NCBI RefSeq assembly: GCF_014077505.1
Contig: NZ_JACGWA010000001.1
Span: forward strand, 744,001 to 808,000
DNA from: Colwellia sp. BRX10-3
Lineage (GTDB): Bacteria; Pseudomonadota; Gammaproteobacteria; Enterobacterales; Alteromonadaceae
DNA length: 64,000 nucleotides
Direction of reading: 5' to 3'
In this document: piece by piece, positions 1-10,188 of the stretch
Numbering within the stretch: the first letter of the stretch is position 1
Layout of the letters: the number at the start of each line of letters is the position of its first letter
Notes under the pieces: model-generated
The model's input: the letters and a program-made list of their open reading frames with translations, nothing else
What the model was told of the DNA's origin: nothing
The model's database searches: none
Program-made: the position numbers and the translations under genes

Positions 1-1
1 A

Positions 2-154
2 CAATTAGCACAAACTGTGAACTTGCGACATAACAAAAGTGTGCGTAAAAATGATGAAACAGCGTCAGAGCCACCTCTTGATTATTCCGGCGCCCCCAGT
101 GGCTTGTTTGATGACAAGAAACATAGTGTTACAAATTCTGAGACCAATAATTAG
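2..154 (+). CDS. zapG: ZapG/YhcB (DUF1043) family protein, C-terminal part
   Basis: This is an open frame entering from the left edge and ending at TAG 152-154, so only about 50 C-terminal residues are present. It contains PLDYSGAPSGLF, which resembles the short conserved tail of YhcB/ZapG (a DYS..-SGL motif). ZapG is an inner-membrane protein tied to cell division and envelope synthesis. In gammaproteobacteria it commonly lies just upstream of degQ/degS, and it does here. The membrane anchor and coiled coil would lie outside the window. The call rests on the short tail motif plus synteny. Confidence 0.7.
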   Translation, partial: QLAQTVNLRHNKSVRKNDETASEPPLDYSGAPSGLFDDKKHSVTNSETNN

Positions 155-195
155 GAACTAATTTTTTTATTCCATGTCTTTAATTGGGTGATAGT

Positions 196-244
196 AACAG
201 GATTAACTCGCTAAACATTAACTAAACATCGAGTTGTTCCTGTT
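196..244 (+). terminator. inverted repeat between zapG and degQ
   Basis: Two 15-base arms (196-210, AACAGGATTAACTCG, and 230-244) are complementary except for two central mismatches. The 19-base loop contains the direct repeat CTAAACAT twice. TCTTTA follows the right arm. It may end zapG transcription or form a hairpin in the degQ leader 34 bases before the start codon. The sequence shows the repeat; the function is inferred. Confidence 0.45.
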
Positions 245-278
245 TCTTTAAATACTTTAATTAGGAGTTTTCTGTTAT

Positions 279-1640
279 ATGAAAAATTTATCAGTTTTAA
301 TTAATACTGTTTTACTTTCCTCTACACTTGCCATGGCAAGCTTACCCGTACAAGCCGAATTACCTCAATCGCTAAATGGGCAAAATATGCCTAGCCTTGC
401 ACCTATGCTTGAAAAGGTAACTCCGGGTGTTGTACTAATATCAGTTCGCGGTACCCATGAAGTTGAACAACGTGTACCCGATGCATTTAAATTTTTCTTT
501 GGTAATCCTCGCCAAGGTAAAGGCCAACAAAAAGAACGACAATTTCGCGGTTTAGGCTCAGGGGTTATTCTAGACGCTGACAAAGGTTATATCGTCACTA
601 ACAGTCACGTAATAAATGATGCAGACGAAATTCAAATTACTTTAAAAGATGGTCGCCAACTTGAAGCAAAAAAAATTGGTGGCGACGAAGCTAGCGATAT
701 CGCTTTATTACAAATAAAAGCAGATGATCTTGTTGCAGTAAAAATTGCTGACTCTGATAATTTACGTGTTGGTGATTTTGCTGTTGCCATCGGGAGTCCA
801 TTTGGCTTAGGACAAACCGTTACCTCTGGTATTGTTAGTGCGTTAGGTCGCAGCGGTCTCAACATTGAAAACTACGAAGATTTCATTCAAACCGATGCCG
901 CGATTAATAGCGGAAATTCAGGCGGCGCCTTAATCAACTTGCGTGGTGAATTAATCGGTATCAATACCGCTATTTTAGGCCCTAACGGTGGCAATGTCGG
1001 TATTGGTTTTGCCATTCCAAGTAATATGGTACAAAACCTGGTAAATCAAATAATTGAGTTTGGTGAAGTTCGACGCGGTGTTTTAGGTGTTGCTGGTCGC
1101 AGTGTCAATAGTGAAATTGCCAAAGCAATGGAGCTTGATGTTAGCCAAGGTGGTTTTGTTGAACAAGTCACTCCAGATTCAGCCGCTGATGAAGCCGGTA
1201 TTAGAGCTGGCGATGTTATTATTAAAGTTAACGGTAAAATGATTAAAACCTTTAACGCACTTAGAGGTAAAATTGGTTCAATTGGCGCTGGGCAAACTGT
1301 AAAAATAACCGTGATAAGAAAAGACGGTAAAGAAAAGACCTATGATGTCACGTTGAAAAAGTCTGAAATGGCAAATATAGAAGCAGCGAGTTTACATCGC
1401 ATGCTGGATGGTGCTGAACTGGAAAATAACAGCCAAGGCAATGGCATTACAGTTGCTGAAATAGCTGAAAATAGCCCTGCTGCCGCAGTTGGTTTACGTA
1501 AAGGTGATGTAATTAATGGCATTAATCGCCAACGTATCAATAATATAGGTGAGTTACGTAGCTACTTAAATGATCATAAAGGTGTTTTTGCACTGAATGT
1601 TCAGCGCAACAACTCTTCATTGTTCTTAATGATTCGTTAG
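279..1640 (+). CDS. degQ: Do-like periplasmic serine protease DegQ
   Basis: This is a 453-residue trypsin-like serine protease/chaperone of the DegP/DegQ family, which degrades misfolded periplasmic proteins. An N-terminal signal peptide ends near VQA (residue 26). The protease domain carries His110 (TNSHV), Asp140 (ASDIALL) and Ser214 (NSGNSGGAL), a complete catalytic triad. Two PDZ domains follow (roughly 255-350 and 360-450). The LA loop is short, which favours DegQ over DegP. An AGGAG ribosome site precedes the ATG. A second protease of the family, degS, lies about 1.2 kb downstream, with a bax-like gene between them. Confidence 0.93.
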   Translation: MKNLSVLINTVLLSSTLAMASLPVQAELPQSLNGQNMPSLAPMLEKVTPGVVLISVRGTHEVEQRVPDAFKFFFGNPRQGKGQQKERQFRGLGSGVILDADKGYIVTNSHVINDADEIQITLKDGRQLEAKKIGGDEASDIALLQIKADDLVAVKIADSDNLRVGDFAVAIGSPFGLGQTVTSGIVSALGRSGLNIENYEDFIQTDAAINSGNSGGALINLRGELIGINTAILGPNGGNVGIGFAIPSNMVQNLVNQIIEFGEVRRGVLGVAGRSVNSEIAKAMELDVSQGGFVEQVTPDSAADEAGIRAGDVIIKVNGKMIKTFNALRGKIGSIGAGQTVKITVIRKDGKEKTYDVTLKKSEMANIEAASLHRMLDGAELENNSQGNGITVAEIAENSPAAAVGLRKGDVINGINRQRINNIGELRSYLNDHKGVFALNVQRNNSSLFLMIR

Positions 1641-1700
1641 TAGAAACCAACAAGTGGCTTTCATTGATCTATAAAGCCACGTTACTCAACACTAAGAACT

Positions 1701-1726
1701 AAGCCTGTCTAACAACAGGCTTTTTT
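1701..1726 (+). terminator. Rho-independent terminator of degQ
   Basis: AAGCCTGT at 1701-1708 pairs with 1715-1722 around a 6-base loop and runs into a T tract, about 60 bases after the degQ stop codon. Confidence 0.85.
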
Positions 1727-1880
1727 ATCGCTCGAAATCTCACACCATCATCAGTTTAAGGTTTTATCTGACTTTGGTTATAGCTTATTTTAAAAGATTA
1801 GAATATTACAAATGAGAAAAATAACCTGAACAGAGGGCCTATATTTTAGGGTAGCTTACGCGAGGTTAGTTACCCGGTAT

Positions 1881-1908
1881 TTGGGCAGTTGTATATATAT
1901 GCTATTAT
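1881..1908 (+). promoter_or_regulatory. candidate promoter for the bax-like gene
   Basis: TTGGGC (1881-1886) and TATTAT (1903-1908) are separated by 16 bases, about 55 bases before the start of the next gene. The rest of the 1727-1962 gap shows nothing recognisable. This is a pattern match only. Confidence 0.35.
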
Positions 1909-1962
1909 AGCGTAACCTATTTTTTATAGTTAATATTTTAACACTTCAAATAAAGGCTTTAT

Positions 1963-2661
1963 ATGAAATTAACTTCTTTCCAATCTAAAATATTAATCGC
2001 GTTAATCTCCTTATTCTTGTTGTCTGCCGTTATTTATTTCTACTCATCGCAAGAAACAACTTTGCCAAAAATGACAGTGCAAGAGAAAAAGGCGCGTTTT
2101 AAAGAGCTCATTATTCCAGCAGTAAACGAAGTATACGCTGAACTTATGGAACAATATCAAGACGTTTCAGCATCACTTAAATCTGGTGATAATATTGAAG
2201 AAATAGAAGAACTTAAAGTGGAATACAAAGCAAAAAGCGATGCAGAACTTTTAATGGCACTTAAGCCACACCCAAAAAGTATCGCTATTGCACAAGCCGC
2301 CATGGAAAGTTCTTGGGCTACTTCTCGATTCTTCAGAGAGGCCTATAATATTTTTGGTGTTTGGTCATTTGATGAAGATGAACCCAGAATTGCTGCACTG
2401 CAAAAACGCGGTGATAAAACGATTTGGGTAAAAGAATACTCATCAGTAAAAGCGTCAGTTCGTGATTATTATCGAACAATTGCACGAAGCACTGCGTTTA
2501 AAGAGTTTAGAAAATTAAAAATGAAAACAGATGACCCATTTGCTTTAGTTAAAAAGTTAGATCGTTATTCTGAAAAAGGAGCAGAATACGGTCATGAATT
2601 AACATCTATTATTAAGTTTAATAAATTTCATAAACTTAAAGAGGTTAATACTGAAGATTAA
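1963..2661 (+). CDS. Bax-like membrane-anchored glucosaminidase
   Basis: The 232-residue protein has an uncleaved-looking N-terminal membrane segment (about residues 9-28), then a coil-rich linker, then a glucosaminidase-superfamily domain from about residue 105. AIAQAAMESSWATSRF carries the expected catalytic glutamate (MESSWA), and NIFGVWSF, a YRTIARS-type helix and the L..YSE.G..Y stretch follow. These are the hallmarks of E. coli Bax and related peptidoglycan beta-N-acetylglucosaminidases. It probably trims glycan chains from the periplasmic face. It is a stand-alone gene between degQ and degS. Whether it is the true Bax orthologue is uncertain. Confidence 0.8.
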   Translation: MKLTSFQSKILIALISLFLLSAVIYFYSSQETTLPKMTVQEKKARFKELIIPAVNEVYAELMEQYQDVSASLKSGDNIEEIEELKVEYKAKSDAELLMALKPHPKSIAIAQAAMESSWATSRFFREAYNIFGVWSFDEDEPRIAALQKRGDKTIWVKEYSSVKASVRDYYRTIARSTAFKEFRKLKMKTDDPFALVKKLDRYSEKGAEYGHELTSIIKFNKFHKLKEVNTED

Positions 2662-2697
2662 CTATTTTTTTAATCAAAATCATAGACTCAACTAATT

Positions 2698-2735
2698 TAT
2701 ATTTTAATGTCTAGGTTGCTAGACATTAAAATATA
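2698..2735. terminator. perfect 17-bp AT-rich hairpin after the bax-like gene
   Basis: Bases 2698-2714 and 2719-2735 are perfectly complementary around the tetraloop GTTG. The hairpin lies 37 bases after the bax-like stop codon. No clear T tract follows on the plus strand, but the stem itself ends in A/T runs, so it could act as a terminator or RNA-stabilising 3' end. The repeat is seen; the role is inferred. Confidence 0.55.
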
Positions 2736-2887
2736 TCAACAGCAACCTAAAAGATAATATCCATGAGCAGATAATGCACTGCAAATTATTGTAAAATCGC
2801 TTTTAAAAGATATAGCTAGACAAGACCTTATAACCACAATGGGTTTATGTTAATCTACTAAAAATTAGACTAATAAAAATAATCCTG

Positions 2888-3946
2888 TTGAAAATTATCA
2901 ATGCCCTAAAGTTTATCCTTCGTTCAGCCAGCTACGGTGTCATGTTTGCAGTAGTTTTGTTGATATTAGTACCTGAGCTACGTGAGAATAACATCTTACC
3001 TTGGCAAGTATTTACTGCCACCGAACAAAAGCAACAACCACTTTCTTATGCAAAAGCAGTGCGGTTAGCTGGCCCTGCTGTAGTCAATATTTACACTGAA
3101 GATATTCAAGTTAACCCAACTTATGGTCGTCAATCGCGTAAAGTCACCCGTTTAGGTAGTGGCGTTATCATGCATGAACAGGGCTATATTCTAACTAACT
3201 ACCATGTAGTGCAAAGTGCTGATTTAATTGTAGTGGTATTGCAACGCGGGCAAGAACTTCATGCTGAACTCATTGGTTACGATGTGCTTACCGATCTTGC
3301 AGTATTAAAGGTTCACGACAATAATTTACCTGTGATCCCACAAATTAGTACATTAACATCACAAGTTGGTGATGTGGTGTTAGCTATTGGTAACCCTTTA
3401 AATCTTGGCCAAACCGTTACACAAGGTATTGTTAGCGCAACAGGGCAAAGTGGCTTAAGTACTAGCTACTTACAATTTTTACAAATGGATGCCGCCATTA
3501 ATGAAGGCAATTCCGGCGGCGCGCTTATCAATTCTAACGGCGAATTAGTCGGTATCAATTCAAGAAAGTTTACTCAGGCCAATCCTAATCTCAATATCCA
3601 GGGAATATTTTTTGCGGTTCCGTATCAATTAGCGCGTACAATTATGTTGAAAATAATTGAGCATGGACGAGTAGTGCGTGGTTGGCTTGGTGTCGACGCA
3701 AAAGATTCTGTGACTAGCCTAAAAGGCTTTATTATTGGTGCGATAACGCCAAATAGCCCCGCCCTCAAAGCAGGACTTCAATCTGGTGACGTGGTTTACC
3801 AAATTAACGATATTCGATTACAGAATGCAAAACAGGGCTTAGATGTTGTCGCAGAAGCCGCGCCAGGGAGCATATTAAACTTTATGATCTCTCGCGATAA
3901 CCAACTGTTAACCTTGCCAGTTACCATTGCTGAAGTGCCCAAATAG
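2888..3946 (+). CDS. degS: site-1 serine protease DegS
   Basis: The 352-residue protein is anchored in the inner membrane by one N-terminal segment (about 14-30), with the protease in the periplasm and a single PDZ domain (about 255-345). Catalytic residues are His106 (TNYHV), Asp136 (LTDLAVL) and Ser209 (EGNSGGAL). DegS senses unfolded outer-membrane proteins through the PDZ domain and makes the first cut in anti-sigma factor RseA, releasing sigma-E. The start codon appears to be TTG, since no in-frame ATG precedes the membrane segment. One PDZ domain and the anchor distinguish it from degQ. Confidence 0.93.
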   Translation: MKIINALKFILRSASYGVMFAVVLLILVPELRENNILPWQVFTATEQKQQPLSYAKAVRLAGPAVVNIYTEDIQVNPTYGRQSRKVTRLGSGVIMHEQGYILTNYHVVQSADLIVVVLQRGQELHAELIGYDVLTDLAVLKVHDNNLPVIPQISTLTSQVGDVVLAIGNPLNLGQTVTQGIVSATGQSGLSTSYLQFLQMDAAINEGNSGGALINSNGELVGINSRKFTQANPNLNIQGIFFAVPYQLARTIMLKIIEHGRVVRGWLGVDAKDSVTSLKGFIIGAITPNSPALKAGLQSGDVVYQINDIRLQNAKQGLDVVAEAAPGSILNFMISRDNQLLTLPVTIAEVPK

Positions 3947-4000
3947 TATCAATTGATATAAGAGCTTTTAGTTACCCTTTTTAATTAGCCTTACACAAAA

Positions 4001-4029
4001 AAATCCCAGCAAGTAGCTGGGATTTTTTA
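4001..4029. terminator. bidirectional terminator between degS and murA
   Basis: AAATCCCAGC (4001-4010) pairs perfectly with 4016-4025 around a 5-base loop, with A and T runs on either side. It serves the convergent degS and murA genes. Confidence 0.88.
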
Positions 4030-4085
4030 TGAAACAATTAACGTCTAATTCAGCTTAACGCTTAACACGCGCAAATACGCTAGAT

Positions 4086-5360
<1,275 letters not shown>

Positions 5361-5375
5361 TTAAGTCGGTGTTAA

Positions 5376-5645
5376 TTAAAGAGGTAAATTAAACATTTTT
5401 TCACGCTGCCAATCAGACGTTGTGAAAGTTTTAATGGTTACCGCGTGAATGACACCTTCATTAATAACTTTTGCTAAGGGTGCATAAATTGTTTGTTGCT
5501 TTTTCACTCGGCTCAATTCACCTAAAAAGTCAGCAATGGCAATGACTTTACATTGTGAACCATCAAATGCTACGTGAATCTCGTCTAATTCAACTGCATC
5601 GGTAATTAGCTTTTCTATATCTTTTACTTCCACTTTTTGCTCCAA
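5376..5645 (-). CDS. ibaG: BolA-family iron-sulfur protein IbaG
   Basis: The 89-residue protein has the BolA fold, with the signature SRVKKQQTIYAPL and the invariant C-terminal histidine His67 (VIHAVTIKTF). The variable [H/C] loop position carries Cys32 (DGSQCKVIA), where E. coli IbaG has His (GSHFQVIA). BolA proteins bind a [2Fe-2S] cluster together with monothiol glutaredoxin. The gene sits between mlaB and murA as in E. coli, 12 bases from mlaB. Confidence 0.9.
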   Translation of the reverse strand: MEQKVEVKDIEKLITDAVELDEIHVAFDGSQCKVIAIADFLGELSRVKKQQTIYAPLAKVINEGVIHAVTIKTFTTSDWQREKMFNLPL

Positions 5646-5657
5646 ATAGCGTGTAGA

Positions 5658-5954
5658 TTAGGTGTTTTCTATTGGCAATAAGGTATCAACTGCACTTAAC
5701 TTTGCCAACTTTAATAGGTCATCAGGTAAATTAACCAATTTGATATCACAGTTTTTGCTCGCTGCTAATTCTATTAATAACAGAATCCAAGCTAAGCCTG
5801 CAGTGTCAATTTGACTGACTTTAGCCAAATCAATAATCATGCGCTCATGATCAACTAATTGACGGTATTTTTTATCAAATTCACGCGTTATTGTAGCACG
5901 CGTTAAGGCACCACTAAAAACCGCTTTTTCATTTGCTTGTTGGACATCTATCAT
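5658..5954 (-). CDS. mlaB: STAS-domain lipid-asymmetry protein MlaB
   Basis: The 98-residue STAS-domain protein contains the core DLAKVSQIDTAGLAWILLL, including the (D/S)TAGL loop. MlaB binds the MlaF ATPase on the cytoplasmic side and stabilises the MlaFEDB complex that moves phospholipids between inner and outer membranes. It is the fifth gene of the mla operon, directly before ibaG. Confidence 0.9.
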   Translation of the reverse strand: MIDVQQANEKAVFSGALTRATITREFDKKYRQLVDHERMIIDLAKVSQIDTAGLAWILLLIELAASKNCDIKLVNLPDDLLKLAKLSAVDTLLPIENT

Positions 5955-6022
5955 TTTAATCTATTAACAACCCTTAATACGCTATTTTATCTGTACGTTT
6001 TAAATAACTAATGCAATTGCTA

Positions 6023-6661
6023 TTACTTGAATTCAATGCTTTTTTCACTTTTTTCTTTCAGCATTTCAGTAACATGAGACAAGCCTTTTTGACGGATCAA
6101 ACTACTTAATTCCGCTTGTTTGCTATCAAGTAAACTTATACCTTCGGCAACCATATCGTAAGCTTTCCATTCGCCAGTTTTTTTATGCTTGCGCACGCGA
6201 AATGAAATATTAATGGGCTCGCGCCCTAGCTCTATTACACTGGTGGCAACAGATACCACGCGATCATCAGAGAAATCTCTTGCCGGTGCAAACTCTACTT
6301 CTTGGTTATTGTATAAAGTAAAAACCTGTGCATAAGAAGTAATAAGGTATTCACGAAATGCTGGAACAAATTCAGCTCGGTCCGCTTTATTAGTTTTCTT
6401 AAAGTTGCTACCAATAACTTTATATGCCGCATATTGATAATTTATATAAGGCATTAATTCTTCACGTACTATGGTCTTTAACAGATTAGGCTCTTTACGT
6501 ATTGCACTTTGTTCATTAGCAAAACGTTTAAAAGTAATCTCGGCAACCGTTTTAATCATTTGATAAGGGTCTTTTTTGTCAACCTCTTCTGCGGCACTAG
6601 CCCAGGTAGAACAAGTTAAAAGCGTTAAACAAAAAAAGAATCTTTTCATCGTATCATTCAT
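6023..6661 (-). CDS. mlaC: periplasmic phospholipid shuttle MlaC
   Basis: The 212-residue protein has a signal peptide ending at ASA (residue 23) and the MlaC/Ttg2D fold: NYQYAAYKVIGSNFKKTN, a YAQVFTLYNNQ.V helix and VSVATSVIELG strands. It carries phospholipid between the outer-membrane MlaA-porin complex and the inner-membrane MlaFEDB complex. Its start lies 3 bases from the mlaD stop, so the two are probably translationally coupled. An internal Met at residue 5 is an alternative start. Confidence 0.93.
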   Translation of the reverse strand: MNDTMKRFFFCLTLLTCSTWASAAEEVDKKDPYQMIKTVAEITFKRFANEQSAIRKEPNLLKTIVREELMPYINYQYAAYKVIGSNFKKTNKADRAEFVPAFREYLITSYAQVFTLYNNQEVEFAPARDFSDDRVVSVATSVIELGREPINISFRVRKHKKTGEWKAYDMVAEGISLLDSKQAELSSLIRQKGLSHVTEMLKEKSEKSIEFK

Positions 6662-6663
6662 GA

Positions 6664-7152
6664 TTAATCACCACTTCCTTGACCAAACAAAAATTGCCCA
6701 ATTAGCTCTTCTAAGACCAATGCTGGCTTGGTATCTTCAATATAATCACCGGGTTGCAAAGTTTCAACTGAGGTATGAATAAAGCCAGGTAACAAACCTA
6801 CATATTGTTCACCTAATAAACCCGCGGTTAATATTGACACTGAAGTCGCTTCTGAAAAGTTATTGTACTCAGCAAAAATATCTAAAGTCACCACGGGAGT
6901 ATAATCTTCTCTATCTAACGAAATAGCACTAACACGGCCGACCACAACGCCACCCACTTTAATTGGCGAGCGAACTTTTAAGCCGCCAATGTTGTCAAAT
7001 TTGGCATATAACTGATACGTGTTACCAGTACCTGTAATACCGCTATCAGCAACTTTTAGTGCTAGCATTAACAATGCAGCAATACCAATTGCAGCAAATA
7101 GTCCGACCAATAATTCTATTTTTTTCGACACCATGTCTTCCACCAAATTCAA
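6664..7152 (-). CDS. mlaD: MCE-domain protein MlaD
   Basis: The 162-residue protein has one N-terminal membrane anchor (about 11-30) and a single MCE domain with FDNIGGLKVRSPIKVGGVVVG and LTAGLLGEQYVGLLPG. MlaD forms the hexameric ring that channels phospholipid through the periplasmic side of the Mla ABC complex. It is followed 42 bases upstream on the same strand by mlaE. Length and domain make-up match E. coli MlaD (183 residues), with a slightly shorter tail. Confidence 0.95.
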   Translation of the reverse strand: MNLVEDMVSKKIELLVGLFAAIGIAALLMLALKVADSGITGTGNTYQLYAKFDNIGGLKVRSPIKVGGVVVGRVSAISLDREDYTPVVTLDIFAEYNNFSEATSVSILTAGLLGEQYVGLLPGFIHTSVETLQPGDYIEDTKPALVLEELIGQFLFGQGSGD

Positions 7153-7194
7153 ATAATATTTAACTAAATAACCGCTATAAATTTTTTACAAAGA

Positions 7195-7971
7195 TTAACT
7201 TGTAAACATTATCGCGGTTAATACAAAATCTAATCCTAAAACTAATAGTGACGACTGCACTACGGTTGAAGTTGTTGCTCGGCTGATACCTTCAGAGGTT
7301 GGCTCACAAGCATAACCTTTATAAACCGCGATCCAAGTCACCACAAAAGCAAATACTAAGCTTTTAATAATACCATTTAAAATGTCTTTTTCGAATGATA
7401 CTTGCGACTGCATTACCGACCAAAACGTACCGCTGTCAACACCTAACCAATCAACACCAACTAGATGAGCACCTAAAATACCCACCGCAGAGAATATAGC
7501 TGCTAACAGTGGCAAACTGATAAAACCAGCCCAAAAGCGCGGGGCAATAACACGACGCAAAGGATCTACTGCCATCATTTCAAGGCTAGAGAGTTGCTCG
7601 GTCGCTTTCATTAAACCTATTTCAGCGGTCAGCGCAGACCCGGCTCGACCAGCAAAAAGTAAGGCGGCAACCACTGGTCCCAATTCGCGCAATAACGACA
7701 AGGCTACCATGGGCCCTAAGCTAGCTTCAGCGCCAAAATCAACCAGAATAGTATAGCCCTGTAAAGCCAATACCATGCCAATAAACAAACCCGAAACAAC
7801 GATGATAACTAAAGATAATACGCCAACGGAGTACAATTGGTTCAACAACAAAGGAAAACCTTTGCGTGGATTCGGAATATGAAAGAGTGCTGATGCTAAC
7901 ATCAATAAAGCTCTACCTAAGCCTGAGATTTGTTCGATAATGGTATGACCCAATATTTGCAGCTGCTTCAC
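7195..7971 (-). CDS. mlaE: ABC transporter permease MlaE
   Basis: The 258-residue permease of the MlaE/Ttg2B family has about five to six membrane segments and the conserved coupling stretch with [18 protein letters not shown] and a [17 protein letters not shown] motif. It forms the transmembrane part of the MlaFEDB phospholipid transporter. Its ATG overlaps the mlaF stop codon by 4 bases, showing translational coupling. Confidence 0.96.
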   Translation of the reverse strand: MKQLQILGHTIIEQISGLGRALLMLASALFHIPNPRKGFPLLLNQLYSVGVLSLVIIVVSGLFIGMVLALQGYTILVDFGAEASLGPMVALSLLRELGPVVAALLFAGRAGSALTAEIGLMKATEQLSSLEMMAVDPLRRVIAPRFWAGFISLPLLAAIFSAVGILGAHLVGVDWLGVDSGTFWSVMQSQVSFEKDILNGIIKSLVFAFVVTWIAVYKGYACEPTSEGISRATTSTVVQSSLLVLGLDFVLTAIMFTS

Positions 7972-8777
7972 TTCTCAACACCTCGACCCATTAACTCTTC
8001 ACTATATGACGCCGCAGGATAATGAAATGGCACTGGGCCATCCGCTTCCCCTTTAACAAATTGCTTCACTAAAGGTGAGGTGTGCGCGTAGATTTCTTCC
8101 GGCGTACCTTGGCCAATAATTTTTTGTTCTGCAATAATATAAATATAATCTGCAATACTCATCGCTTCTGGGACATCATGAGAAACCACCACAGAGGTTA
8201 ATCCCAATGCATCACCTAATTGATGAATGAGCCGGACAATTACGCCCATAGAAATAGGGTCTTGGCCAGCAAAGGGTTCATCGTAAAGAATGAGTTCAGG
8301 GTCAAGCGCAATTGAGCGAGCTAATGCTGCTCGACGCGCCATACCACCAGAGAGCTCACTTGGGCGTAAATTTCTTGCACCACGCAAACCCACCGCTTCT
8401 AATTTCATTAGCACCATTTTTTCAATGATGTCTTCTGATAGCTCAGTATGCTCGCGTATAGGAAAGGCGATATTGTCGTAAACACTCATGTCGGTAAACA
8501 AGGCACCACTTTGAAATAACATACTCATACGTTTACGTATTTCATATAACGCACTACGAGACAATTTAGGAATGTCGTGGCCATCGAAAAGGATCTGCCC
8601 AGACTCTGGTTTAATTTGACCACCAATTAAGCGCAATAACGTTGTTTTACCAATACCACTTGGGCCCATTATCGCGGTAACTTTACCTTTAGGAATAGAC
8701 AAACTAATGCCATCATAAATAACACGCTCGTTACGCTTAAAGGTCATGTTTTTGATATCAACTAAAATTTCGGACAT
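7968..8777 (-). CDS. mlaF: ABC transporter ATP-binding protein MlaF
   Basis: The ATPase has Walker [10 protein letters not shown], the Q loop [11 protein letters not shown], signature [14 protein letters not shown], Walker [14 protein letters not shown] and the switch His in [10 protein letters not shown]. It powers phospholipid movement by MlaFEDB. The open frame extends upstream to 8852, but alignment in mind with E. coli MlaF (which begins a few residues before VDxxxxxF) favours the ATG at 8777, giving 269 residues. The C-terminal [12 protein letters not shown] stretch is typical of the family. It is the first gene of the minus-strand mla operon. Confidence 0.94.
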   Translation of the reverse strand: MSEILVDIKNMTFKRNERVIYDGISLSIPKGKVTAIMGPSGIGKTTLLRLIGGQIKPESGQILFDGHDIPKLSRSALYEIRKRMSMLFQSGALFTDMSVYDNIAFPIREHTELSEDIIEKMVLMKLEAVGLRGARNLRPSELSGGMARRAALARSIALDPELILYDEPFAGQDPISMGVIVRLIHQLGDALGLTSVVVSHDVPEAMSIADYIYIIAEQKIIGQGTPEEIYAHTSPLVKQFVKGEADGPVPFHYPAASYSEELMGRGVEK

Positions 8778-9191
8778 ATCGCTTGGAATAACATCACTGT
8801 TAATTATTGTTTTATGTAGCAGAATTCTACCGCAGCGCAACACCCCAGTCATTACAAATTAACAAATATTTAGCAGTAAAAGAGTAACCAAAAGTAATTA
8901 AGTGTAATTAAAATGTGATATATATTGATATTCATGGCGCTAGATCAGATGAAATGTCGTACGGTAGACGTAGACATCATTAAAATTTAGCAATACCCAA
9001 GCTATTTTAACGGTTTAATGTTGAATCAACGTGCCAAAAATATCAGAAAAAGCTTATAATGCTGATTGCACGACATAATGTGGGCAAAATGAGTATTAAT
9101 TGGGTGTCATCGGTTATCATCAATGGTTTATAATTCCTCTTTCTATTTCATCATCAATAAACTATTTACCATAGCCAAACAGGAGTTTTGA
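8778..9191. promoter_or_regulatory. divergent intergenic region mlaF / yrbG
   Basis: This is 414 bases with no gene. On the plus strand a TATAAT box lies at 9055-9060, with a GTGCCA hexamer 17 bases upstream (9031-9036 region), which could drive yrbG. The AGGAG before yrbG lies at 9180-9185. No clear minus-strand promoter or operator was recognised. Confidence 0.4.
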
Positions 9192-10172
9192 ATGTTCATC
9201 CAAATTTTGATCTTATTACTTTCACTAGTCATTTTAGTGTGGAGTGCAGACAAATTTGTATTTGGTGCCTCGGCATTAGCACGAAATCTTGGTATTTCTC
9301 CTATGATAATCGGCTTAACTATCGTTGCTATGGGCTCTTCGGCTCCTGAAATGATGATCGCCGCCACCGCTTCTTTACAAGGGAATCCAGATACGGCTAT
9401 TGGCAATGCCATTGGTTCAAACATTACCAACATTGCATTGGTGCTAGGCTTAACCGCACTGTTTCACCCTCTATCGGTTTCGTCATCAACCATTAAACGT
9501 GAAATTCCACTAATTCTCGTCATTACCGCCATAGCAACATACATGTTAGCCAACAGTAACTTTAGCTTTACTGAAGGCATGATTCTTCTTATTGGCTTTG
9601 TACTTTATATCTCTACCTTGCTATTTGTGACCTTAAAGCGCGCAAAAGAAAATCCTATTGACGATAAAATGGTGCTAGAAGCAGAGCAAGAAGTGCCTGA
9701 CGGCGTCAGTACTAAAAACTCCATACTCTGGTTAGTTGTTGGCATAATATTACTACCATTGAGTGCTAGCTACCTGGTTGACTCATCTGTATTTATTGCT
9801 AAAGCGTTTGGTATAAGTGATCTCGTTATTGGTTTAACTGTTATTGCCATAGGTACCAGTTTGCCAGAGTTAGCCGCCAGCATTATGAGCATTATTAAAA
9901 AAGAAGATGATCTTGCTTTAGGTAATATTATTGGCTCAAATATTTTTAATATATTAGCGGTATTGTCACTTGCAGGTTTAATTTCCCCAGGCGATATTGA
10001 TAATGCCGCTGCAGTTCGCGACGCGCCATTTATGCTAGCAACCACCTTCTTATTATTCATACTTTGTTTTAGTCGTGGTGGAAAGTTTCGCATCACGCGC
10101 GCGAAAGGGTTACTATTATTAGCCGTATTTATTGGCTATCAAGTGCTACTTTTCAGTCAAATTAACGCGTAA
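9192..10172 (+). CDS. yrbG: Ca2+/Na+ antiporter-like inner membrane protein YrbG
   Basis: The 326-residue CaCA-superfamily exchanger has about ten membrane segments in two inverted halves. Each half has an alpha-repeat: GSSAPEMMIA with GNAIGSNITN in the first, and GTSLPELAAS with GNIIGSNIFN in the second. These acidic and asparagine residues form the cation site in NCX-type exchangers. It heads the conserved yrbG-kdsD-kdsC-lptCAB run and ends 17 bases before kdsD. Confidence 0.92.
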   Translation: MFIQILILLLSLVILVWSADKFVFGASALARNLGISPMIIGLTIVAMGSSAPEMMIAATASLQGNPDTAIGNAIGSNITNIALVLGLTALFHPLSVSSSTIKREIPLILVITAIATYMLANSNFSFTEGMILLIGFVLYISTLLFVTLKRAKENPIDDKMVLEAEQEVPDGVSTKNSILWLVVGIILLPLSASYLVDSSVFIAKAFGISDLVIGLTVIAIGTSLPELAASIMSIIKKEDDLALGNIIGSNIFNILAVLSLAGLISPGDIDNAAAVRDAPFMLATTFLLFILCFSRGGKFRITRAKGLLLLAVFIGYQVLLFSQINA

Positions 10173-10188
10173 CAATTGGTCTACAATA

